Positions 11,865 through 21,670 of a DNA stretch of 60,000 nt are shown one piece after another. Position numbers and translations under genes: made by a program. The stretch is taken from assembly GCF_964355755.1 (NCBI RefSeq), contig NC_092673.1, forward strand, positions 23,877,001 to 23,937,000, in the 5' to 3' direction. The notes beneath the pieces are model-generated. The model was not told the origin of the DNA. It did not search any database and saw only the letters and a program-made list of their open reading frames with translations. How positions within the stretch are numbered: the stretch's first letter is position 1; every line of letters starts with the position of its first letter. The stretch is from Antedon mediterranea (lineage: Eukaryota > Echinodermata > Crinoidea > Comatulida > Antedonidae).

Positions 11865-14800
11865 TAGTCCATGGGCTGGAGGGGGGTTACCGTGCACCCC
11901 CCCCCTCCCCCACAGTTAAACTTCTTTGGTATCATTTTCTTCCCACGGACATATAGAGTGAAAAAATCGATGTTAACAAGAAAAATATAGGGATGCATTG
12001 TATGTACTTGCGTCATTTGTAATGATCATCAGTGTTTTATCTTCAAATATTTTTTGGGGTAGGGGGTAACATTTATCCTAATAACCCAAGAATCCAACAT
12101 CTAATTAGTATTATCTTAGTAACATTGTGTAGCATACATCTTTTAAAATCTTTTAAAATTTCAATAAAATTAATCGGAAGATTATTAAGGTCAGTAGAGG
12201 TGAAAAGGTCATTGACCTTTTGCAAAATGCAAATTTTCCCCAAAATATAGATAAATTTCAATATCGTATCTACAATTTTCAATATTTTTTATCTTAATTG
12301 TGTTTTACTTGTGCTTACTGACATATTGAATAAGAAAATATATGTTAACAAGATAAAAATTGCAGTTCATTATATACAAATTGTTATTTTTTATTGTTAA
12401 AAATTGCAATAAAAATACATTTTTTGGGGTAGGGGATAACAATAATAGCAATAACCCAAGAATCAAACATCTAATTAGTATGATCTAGGTGTCGTTGTGT
12501 AGCATTCATGTTTTTTAATCATATAAAATTTGAATAAAATTAATCGAACCAATTTTAAGGTCAGTAGAGGTCAAAAGGTCACTGACCTTTTGCAAAATTG
12601 CAAATATTTGCCATAATGAGATACATTTCAATATCAAATCTCCAATTTTCAATATTTTTTATTTTAATTGTGTTTTACTTGTGTTTAGTGACATATTGAA
12701 TAACAAAATATGTGTTAACATGAAAAAAATTGCACTGCATTAATACCAATTGTCATGTAATTTTGTTATTCTTCAAAATTACAACAAAAAGACATTTTTG
12801 GGGTAGGGGGTAACAATTATCCCAATAACCCAAGAATCCAACACCTAATTAGTATTATCTTGGTACCATTGTGTAGCATACATCTTTTAAAATCTTATAA
12901 AATTTTAATAAAATTAATCGGACTATTAGTAGGGTCAGTAGAGGTCAAAAGGTCATTGACCTTTTACAAAAATGCACATTTTTGCCAAAATATAGATAAA
13001 TTTCAACATAGTATCTATAATTTTCAATATGTTTTATCTTAATTGTGTTTTACTTGTGCTTACTGACATATTGAATAAGAAAATATATGTTAACAAGATT
13101 AAAATTGCAGTTCATTATACACAAATTATCATTTTTTATTCTTAAAAATTGCAATAAAAATACATTTTTTGGGGTAGGGTGTAACATTAATAGCAATAAC
13201 CCAAGAATCAAACATCTAATTAGTATGGTCTTGGTGTCGTTGTGTAGCATTCGTGTTTTTTAATCATATAGAATTTTAATAAAATTAATCGAACCATTTT
13301 TAAGGTCAGTAGAGGTCAAAAAGGTCACTGACCTTTTGCAAAATTGCAAATATTTGCTATAATGAGATACATTTCAATATCTAATCTCCAATTTTTTCAA
13401 TACTTTTCATTTTAATTGTGTTTTACTTGTGTTTAGTGACATATTGAATAACAAAATATGTGTTAACATGAAAAAAATTGTACTGCATTAATACCAATTG
13501 TCATGTAATTTTGTTATTCTTCAAAATTACAACAAAAAGACATTTTTGGGGTAGGGGGTAACAATTATCCCAATAACCCAAGAATCCAACACCTAATTAG
13601 TATTATCTTGGTACCATTGTGTAGCATACATCTTTTAAAATCTTATAAAATTTTAATAAAATTAATCGGACTATTAGTAGGGTCAGTAGAGGTCAAAAGG
13701 TCATTGACCTTTTACAAAAATGCACATTTTTGCCAAAATATAGATAAATTTCAACATAGTATCTATAATTTTCAATATGTTTTATCTTAATTGTGTTTTA
13801 CTTGTGCTTACTGACATATTGAATAAGAAAATATATGTTAACAAGATTAAAATTGCAGTTCATTATACACAAATTATCATTTTTTATTCTAAAAAATTGT
13901 AATAAAAATACATTTTTTGGGGTAGGGTGTAACATTAATAGCAATAACCCAAGAATCAAACATCTAATTAGTATGATCTTTGTGTCGTTGTGTAGCATTC
14001 GTGTTTTTTAACCATATAGAATTTTAATAAAATTAATTGAACCATGTTTAAGGTGAGTAGAGGTCAAAAAGGTCACTGACCTTTTGCAAAATTGCAAATA
14101 TTTGCCATAATGAGATACATTTCAATATCAAATCTCCAATTTTTTCAATACTTTTCATTTTAATTGTGTTTTACTTGTGTTTACTGACATTGAATAACAA
14201 AATGTGTGTTAACATGAAAATAATTGCACTGCATTAATACCAATTGTCATGTAATTTTGTTATTCTTCAAAATTACAATAAAAAGACATTTTTGGGGTAG
14301 GGGGTAGCATTAATACCAATAACCCAAGAATCAAACATCTAATTAGTACGATCTTGGTATCGATGTGTAGCATACAGTATATTTTTTTGTAATCATGTTG
14401 AATTTAAATGAAATTAATCGAACGATTATTAAGGTCAATGGATGTTTGATTCTTGGATTATTGGTATTAATGCTACCCCCTACCCCAAAAATGTCTTTTT
14501 ATTGTAATTTTGAAGAATAACAAAATTACATGACAATTGGTATTAATGCAGTGCAATTTTTTTCATGTTAACACATATTTTGTTATTCAATATGTCAGTA
14601 AACACAAGTAAAACACAATTAAAATAAAAAGTATTGAAAAAATTGGAGATTTGATATTGAAATGTATCTCATTATAGCAAATATTTGCAATTTTGCAAAA
14701 GGTCAGTGACCTTTTTGACCTCTACTGACCTTAAACATGGTTCAATTAATTTTATTAAAATTCTATATGATTAAAAAACACGAATGCTACACAACGACAC

Positions 14801-16172
14801 CAAGATCATACTAATTAGATGTTTGATTCTTGGGTTATTGCTATTAATGTTACACCCTACCCCAAAAAATGTATTTTTATTGCAATTTTTAAGAATAAAA
14901 AATGATAATTGGTGTATAATGAACTGCAATTTTAATCTTGTTAACATATATTTTCTTATTCAATATGTCAGTAAGCACAAGTAAAACACAATTAAGATAA
15001 AACATATTGAAAATTATAGATACTATGTTGAAATTTATCTATATTTTGGCAAAAATGTCTTTTTTTGTAAAAGGTCAATGACCTTTTGACCTCTACTGAC
15101 CCTACTAATAGTCCGATTAATTTTTATTTAAATTTTATAAGATTTTAAAAGATGTATGCTACACAATGGTACCAAGATAATACTAATTAGGTGTTGGATT
15201 CTTGGGTTATTGGGATAATTGTTACCCCCTACCCCAAAAATGTCTTTTTATTGTAATTTTGAAGAATAACAAAATTACATGACAATTGGTATTAATGCAG
15301 TGCAATTTTTTTCATGTTAACACATATTTTGTTATTCAATATGTCACTAAACACAAGTAAAACACAATTAAAATAAAAAATATTGAAAATTGGAGATTTG
15401 ATATTGAAATGTATCTCATTATGGCAAATATTTGCAATTTTGCAAAAGGTCAGTGACCTTTTGACCTCTACTGACCTTAAAAATGGTTCGATTAATTTTA
15501 TTCAAATTTTATATGATTAAAAAACATAAATGCTACACAACGACACCAAGATCATACTAATTAGATGTTTGATTCTTGGGTTATTGCTATTATTGTTACC
15601 CCCTACCCCAAAAAATGTATTTTTATTGCAATTTTTAACAATAAAAAATAACAATTTGTATATAATGAACTGCAATTTTTATCTTGTTAACATATATTTT
15701 CTTATTCAATATGTCAGTAAGCACAAGTAAAACACAATTAAGATAAAAAATATTGAAAATTGTAGAAACGATATTGAAATTTATCTATATTTTGGGAAAA
15801 ATTTGCATTTTGCAAAAGGTCAATGACCTTTTGACCTCTACTGACCTTAACAATCTTCCGATTAATTTTATTTAAATTTTAAAAGATTTTAAAAGATGTA
15901 TGCTACACAATGTTACTAAGATAATACTAATTAGATGTTGGATTCTTGGGTTATTAGGATAAATGTTACCCCCTACCCCAAAAAATATTTGAAGATAAAA
16001 CACTGATGATCATTACAAATGACGCAAGTACATACAATGCATCCCTATATTTTTCTTGTTAACATCGATTTTTTTACTCTATATGTCCGTGGGAAGAAAA
16101 TGATACCAAAGAAGTTTAACTGTGGGGTGGGGGGGGGGGGTGCACGGTAACCCCCCTCCAGCCCATGGACTA
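11865..16172. mobile_element. 4.3 kb palindromic satellite-bearing element
   Basis: Left arm 11865 to about 14350 and right arm about 14443-16172 are near-perfect reverse complements, ending in the inverted repeat tagtccatgggctggagggg, flanked by tata sequence. Each arm is a chain of units of about 372 bp, alternating between two types that make a ~748-bp dimer. Units begin ttttggggtaggg and share the words aacccaagaatc and ctaattagta. There are seven units on the left and five on the right, because the left arm has an extra 748-bp copy (12796-13543 and 13544-14291). Open frames in it are repeated in every unit and on both arms and have no coding support. Confidence 0.85.
12188..12218 (+). 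promoter_or_regulatory. Nuclear-receptor half-site cluster (first of about ten)
   Basis: AGGTCA, 4 bp, AGGTGA, 2 bp, AGGTCA, 1 bp, TGACCT: an overlapping DR4-DR2-IR1 arrangement of the nuclear-receptor hexamer. The same cluster recurs once per unit of the palindromic element, near 12558, 12932, 13303, 13680 and 14049. It appears inverted near 14701, 15070, 15448 and 15817. The site match is seen directly; receptor binding is inference. Confidence 0.5.
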
Positions 16173-17245
16173 TATAGAGAAAAGTGAAGTTGATATAATA
16201 GATAGGCCTAGGTATGAGAGGCCAAGCATGTCGTCAACCCGTGGTAAGTATGGAACGCGAAAAAAATACCCAATTGCCTAATTACTATTCCGTGACTCAA
16301 AATAAAATGTTAACGCGCCACCATTCAATATTATCAAACATTGAACACATCCAGATAATAAATAATATTCGACATTATCATCTGTCATCAATAACTGTCC
16401 TGTTGTGCCTTTATTAGCTGTATGTAAATTAGTATATAATTTATAATGTCTTCATTAGAACAGACTGGATTGATTGATTATTCACTCATTACGAATACGA
16501 ATGATCATCTGTATTATGTTTTTTTTATTAGCGTTCCAGCTCCATCACCGTTATATTTATTCTCAACTTGTTTTCCTCTCGTTGGTGGAGATTTCACCCA
16601 CTTTTATTTCTTGTATAAAAATGCATATTTAATTAAACATATTTGTATATAATAAATATATTTTTTTCGTTATATGCATTCTTCATAATGCAACGTGTTC
16701 ATTAAAAATGTTTCTCTACTTTAATACACTCATACAAGTGTATATAACTTTCTCTTACACATCATTAGCCTATGACAATACAATAATAATAATTATAAAA
16801 TAACTACAGTATTTATATTTTTATAAATCATTTTTCAAATCAATTATTTAAACTCATTTCTCACCTATAAACTTAGACATCATATTATATTTATTAATTT
16901 GTCTAAGCATCATAGCATGTGTTTCACTTTCTTCTTACACAAACATAATTTTCTTATCGTATATTATATTACAACGTCGACTGGAAAACAGGCTTTAGGT
17001 GTTTCACTCGAGAAATACATGCAATAATCGGCGATTTTGTTTAAATCATCATTGTTAAAGGACACATTTATTCGTAACCCTTCTAAAATATTTTTCTTCG
17101 TTCATCTCCACAATAAAACAAATCGTGCCGCAATAACAACGACGCAACGATAAGAAAATACTCTTCAATTTCTAATCGCCGTCTTTACGAGAAGTTTAAT
17201 CATCAGCTTACGTCGTTTGGTTCCGTTTTGTTTAAATCATCATTG
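16173..17245. other. Gene-free stretch downstream of the sialyltransferase
   Basis: AT-rich DNA on the 3' side of the sialyltransferase gene. It contains a 79-bp decayed duplicate of that gene's coding end (17035-17113). Otherwise I see nothing coding. Confidence 0.5.
17035..17113 (-). pseudogene. Partial duplicate of the sialyltransferase C-terminal coding end
   Basis: This segment matches 17226-17304 at an offset of 191 bp with three or four mismatches. It copies roughly the last 19 codons and stop of the sialyltransferase, plus some 3'UTR. It lies downstream of the functional stop, so it is probably part of the 3'UTR or intergenic. Confidence 0.7.
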
Positions 17246-20200
17246 TTAAAGGACACATTTATTCGTAACCATTCTAAAATATTTTCCTTCGTTCATCTCC
17301 ACAAGTTTCTTATGTTCACCTGGCATTTTATGAGAGTTATTAAACGAATGTCTTGATTTACCATCATAGTGAAATTTAATTTTTCTTCCATCAGGTGAAA
17401 TTCCAAAAGGATAAAATCCATACAGTGATATCATATCGCAAAACGGCACGGCTGCAGTGTACAAATACAGGCCGGATGAAGGCTTATCTGTCATGTTCCA
17501 GAATCTAAAGGGAACAAAAAGATGACAGTAGAATCCCTATAATAGGATAGGGGTTCCCGTTTACGCGGGAAGTACCGGTATGATGTTCCCTCTAAATAGG
17601 TGTGTCAGATGGAAGGGATTCTGCTGTAATTTTTCTTTTTTTCGTATTTATATGGTGTTTGGTTATTTTGTAATATCACGAACTTGTGTAAAAACAATCA
17701 ATGTTGATTAAACACGTTGTACCGTACACATCAGTCACAGAACATTAATTCTAAACCGCCCGGTGATATACTGAAATTTAATTTAATTTGAAACGATAAA
17801 GATGAGGAAATGTCAGAATGAGAGGCGCCCCGACCGAGACTCGAACTCGGAACCTTCTGCTTGATATGCAGATGTCCTAACCATTAGACCACTGGGGCTA
17901 TCATGGTATTGTTTAAACTCGATTGGATAAAGCGACTCTTTAACATTCTCGGCATGGTACGACCGAACAGCACTTGTCCCTCAATTGTACATAATGCAGT
18001 AACGAGGCATACTTTATAAACGTTTGTATTCCATAATTCGGTACGTAGCAACGTCGCTACCTTAGCATCATAAATATAGTAGGCTATGGTCGCCAATTCA
18101 ATCGCAATTTTTGGTTGCGCAGGTTTTCTAAAGCTCTGTCTATAATATCAAACTAGTTTGACAAACAAGTTTGATGTTCCCAAATATGGTAGTAATGTGA
18201 CATCATCGTGTCCATGGATGGGCACATCATATTTTTTTGTCACATAAAGTTTTTAGACAGAGCTTTAACGGTTTAAGAAGAAAGCTTTCAGTAAAAAAAC
18301 TTATCCTTTTAATTTAATCACAAGTAAAAGAATTAAAGTAGGCCCAACTCTGGTGATCTATTTATTTGTCAGTAGGCTTAGCTTACTGCTTCCCTGCAAC
18401 AGTTGGGTGTTCTGCAAACTACATCGTCATCGTCGTCAAAAATGTACCATCACACCAATATGGGAACATCTTACCTTTGTAGATTATCCGCCAAACGCGT
18501 AAACGGATAAGCAATTGAAATATTCAAGTTGTTTCTGTCAAAATAATTAATAAGCTCAAAATGGTCAAAAACTTGTGGTCTAGATTGCTTAGAAAACCAC
18601 AAAATGACATTTTCAAACTCTCTTAATCTTTCCAAATCAAACCTTGCATCACATGGATTAGTTTTTCTAATGCATGTTTGCAAAAAACGCATTGACTCCT
18701 GATTGGCAGACATAATGTTTGTTTTTTTCCCAACATCATTTAAAAACCCCTTTAAAGGAGCCATGTTTGATCTCATCACAAAGTCGTGAGCGTCTATTTC
18801 AGATCCACATCCACTGTTTAGAAGAATTCCGCCATTGCCGACTACTGCGCATGTGCGATGCTGAGAAATTGTCTTTCCTGTCTTTCTTAGGTATCTGGTG
18901 TAATCAGTAGCTTTTCTGAATTGTTTCAAATTCGTAAATTGGTCACGTTGATAATAAGGTATTAGCATACTTGTTTCGAATTCCTTTGTTTTATTCCTGT
19001 GAACGAAATAGAAATATATTACCTGGGTACATTAGTAAATTGGCCATGTTGAGACGACAATGTTAAAATAATGTTCATCCGGGCCTATTCTTAATGTATT
19101 ACCCAAGACATATAAGAAATTAATTGAGTCACGTGATTGTCTAATTACACAGTAAACCGCCTGGCAGCCTATTTAGTGCTGAAAAAGAACCTTCGGAAAT
19201 TTGTGACGTGATACCTGAAATTCTTTGCTTGTGTGAATACGGTAATACAATTAAATTACTATTTTTTTTAATTATTTATTAATACGCAAAAAATGCAGGT
19301 TGACTATAAAATTCACAATTAAAATACAACAAAGTTAAAATAATCATTTAATTTCATTATATCGGCAAGGGTTCGAGGCTCACACATTAATACGACTACA
19401 AAATTTAACACAAAAAAGGAGTTTACAAAGAATTAAGATTATGAAGAGAGAAATTAAAGTAAAATTACGAAACAAGATCACAAGGAAACTTAGAACAACA
19501 CATTTATATGAAAATTAAGGCCTGTTTGCACAGTCTTCTTGACGTTCGGAGAAAAAGACAAAAGGCCGATCAGCTACTTGGCGAATTTAAAAGGCGTATT
19601 GTGAAAAAGACTTGAGAGGGAGAGAGAGAGAGTGATTTGTAGGCCTATTGGTGTAGAAATCAAAGCAAAGTTGGATGGGTACTGCGAGTTTGATGTGTGG
19701 GGAAGAAGCTGTTACGTCGCAACAAACCCAGCAGGTCTACATGTAAAACTTGGTTGTTGCCACTACTGTAGTATAGGACATAACGCAAAGACGGTACAGT
19801 AGTTCGCTTTTGATTGGTCAACTGCGTTGTGTCCTAGATGGGAATTAAGCATCGTGCAAACATTAATGTTCTTTACAAAAACAAGGCCATATACATGGCT
19901 GCAGTCGCATGCTCAAATTTGAGTTAGTGTTTACCGACCGACCAACCGACCGACATAGAGCTGTTTGCACGCGACTAAAAACTGAACTTTGCATATTTCA
20001 GACAGAGATATTTCAAGGAAATTTTCCAGAGACCCGACCATCGAATCAATGCAGATCCTCCCAAAAGGCAATTGAATCCTCGATGGTAATAATTTTATTT
20101 ATATTTTGAACAACAAATAATATTATTATATAATATTGGTATATTTTGATATCCCGTAAACAAATTTTGTCAGCTGGTTACAAATGGACAAACTTACCTT

Positions 20201-21670
20201 AAGTTGAATACTTTGGTTAAATCAATGGTTTTAGTAAATTCTTTTTCAAGTAATTCCTTCATGATGTCTCTTTTTGAGAACAATCTGTGAGTAAAAAATC
20301 TTAATTGTACCATATTGTATTTCTTAACAAGCAGCATGAAACCATTTTAAAATTAGGCCAAGCATGATTGTGTCGCAATGTTCCACAAACAAATATGCCT
20401 GTAAGCCGCTTGGTTTTCACTAGAGCCCCTTTCTCACAGATGTGCCTGCAATATACCGGTACAGTGCTGGCGTCGTGCCGGTATCGTTACCGGCATATAC
20501 CCATTCTCATCGGACTATCGTGCCGGAAATATAACTGGTATATACCGGCTTTCTGTGAGAAAGGAGTCGGGCATATTCGGCCAATAAAAAGTCTCTGACA
20601 AAATAATTATTGAGGGCGCCCTTTATTGTTATTATTTTTGTCTAGCGATGATATGGCGGCGAATGTTAAGTTACAGATTATTATCTTCCTTTATAGCATA
20701 TTTATGCAATACATGCTATGTACAGTATATTGTGCATATATTATACAGGTATAGCAATTAATTTGCCGTCATCGGCAATCTGTAAAACACCTTAGAAGGC
20801 TGTAGGCCTACAATTTACAAGGCGACGAAAGGTCAGGCACCAACAAACAAAGAGCTAATGCTAATGGCCTAGCCTAGCGGCCTATATAGATTATGCTACA
20901 AATTTCTTCTTGTCCCCTTATTTTAAGCAGCTCTCTTATCTCATTATCCCTCCAGTTCGACATTATTATTGTTAATTGAATTGAATAGGCGCCAAAGTGA
21001 TACACTTGACTGCGCAAGGTGTCAAAGCCTCGACGGGGAACCCCGGAATATAACGGCAATACGTTCTCACAGAATGCCCGTCTGGCATTGCGGGGAATAT
21101 CCCTAGAATATTACTAGGTCTAAAGCAGGTCATGTCGATGCCGGCATGGTGCCGGCATGATGCCAAGACGACCCGTTCTCACAGAAAACCATACCGGCAT
21201 GGTAATGGTATATTCCCGCAATATTCCTGGCACACAACTCTGTGAGAAAGGGGCTTAGGACGCAACCCGATGACGTAGAGGCAAACAAGTTGACCAATGG
21301 CAACCGACAGTTCGAATAATTCATATCGTCGTGATTGATCAAATCTACATCCTGGGACGCTCGCTGTAACGTAAGGACGTAAGCGCAACGCAAACAAGTT
21401 GACCAATGGCAACCGATAGTTTGAATAATATCGCATGTGATTGATCAAATCACTAGCGTTGTGCTTACGTCCTTGTGTTGCGTCTCTAGTGGTAAACCAA
21501 CCTTTAAATAAGATCACTCATGTACTAAAACTGATATTTTGTACTAACCTTGGACAATACAGTATGTTTGTGTCTTTACTGCGTTTTGATAAAGATAGTA
21601 GAGAAAATGTTACCAGTATAGATAATGTTGTTATAAACATGAACACGGTAATCTTTTGATCTCTATCCAT
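17246..21670 (-). CDS. ST8SIA-like: Alpha-2,8-sialyltransferase (ST8Sia family, GT29), complete
   Basis: Type II Golgi enzyme that transfers sialic acid from CMP-sialic acid onto glycan acceptors. Exons on the minus strand are 21549-21670, 20198-20284, 18475-18996 and 17246-17504. All three introns are phase 2 and the total is 990 bp (329 residues). Residues 1-7 are a short cytosolic tail and about 8-28 a hydrophobic signal-anchor (ITVFMFITTLSILV...). Sialylmotif L is CAVVGNGGILLNSGCGSEID, with DAHDFVMRSN following. Motif S is TDKPSSGLYLYTAAVPFC, motif III is LYGFYPF and motif VS is HKMPGE. All family catalytic landmarks are present and the length is normal for a compact ST8Sia. Whether it makes di-, oligo- or polysialic acid cannot be read from sequence. 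Introns carry a tRNA-like unit and several transposons. Confidence 0.94.
17525..17627. mobile_element. 103-bp MITE next to sialyltransferase exon 4
   Basis: Ends acagtagaatccct and agggattctgctgt are inverted repeats with one mismatch. An inner hairpin (ttcccgtttacgcgggaa) lies between. It begins about 20 bp from the intron side of the last sialyltransferase exon, close to the branch-point region. Confidence 0.6.
17826..17898 (-). tRNA. tRNA-like unit, anticodon ATC (nominal Asp), possibly a SINE or pseudogene
   Basis: It folds as a cloverleaf: acceptor GCCCCAG/TCGGGGC with one mismatch, D-arm GTCT...GGAC, anticodon stem TCTGC/GCAGA around the loop ATATCAA, and T-arm CCGAG-TTCGAGT-CTCGG. Internal A and B boxes look good. 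The loop reads anticodon ATC, which is not used by normal animal tRNA-Asp (GTC). A tRNA-derived repeat or pseudogene is therefore more likely than a working tRNA. It lies in sialyltransferase intron 3. Confidence 0.6.
18131..18265. mobile_element. MITE, aagctctgtct family, copy 1
   Basis: Terminal inverted repeats aagctctgtct / agacagagctt are flanked by TA on both sides, fitting a Tc1/mariner-type target duplication. The interior shares caaactagtttgac and cccaaatatgg with the copy at 37573. Confidence 0.75.
19770..19850. repeat. Fragment of the cgcaacgcaag MITE family
   Basis: Short inverted-repeat relic (aggacataacgcaaagacg ... gcgttgtgtcctag) with the family core ttgattggtcaact. It belongs to the family whose fullest copy is at 42592-42775. 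Confidence 0.55.
19885..19975. repeat. Dispersed repeat with GACCGACC core, copy 1
   Basis: Contains atggctgcagtcgc, a run of accgaccgacc-type units and cacgcgac. Related copies are at 44903-45008 and, inverted, at 54528-54612. Confidence 0.65.
20424..21255. mobile_element. DNA element, ends agcccctttctcacag, in sialyltransferase intron 1
   Basis: The ends agcccctttctcacag and ctctgtgagaaaggggct are inverted repeats about 830 bp apart. Two further internal copies of the ttctcacag / tctgtgagaaag word (about 20548 and 21062-21185) suggest nested or composite insertion. The interior is rich in ccggcat and cggtat words. No transposase frame is seen. Confidence 0.65.
21258..21500. repeat. cgcaacgcaag MITE family, double copy
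   Basis: Two adjoining copies share caagttgaccaatggcaacc and the gattgatcaaatc core, ending gcttacgtccttgtgttgcg. They abut the preceding transposon and lie 49 bp from sialyltransferase exon 1. Confidence 0.6.

Noticed and set aside
12032-15730. Repeated 60-72 codon frames in the palindrome
   Set aside because: They recur with the satellite unit and on both arms, with AT-rich composition and no motif.
12060-16000. CRISPR-like array
   Set aside because: Units are ~372 bp, AT-rich and palindromic in a eukaryotic setting; there are no short direct repeats with unique spacers.
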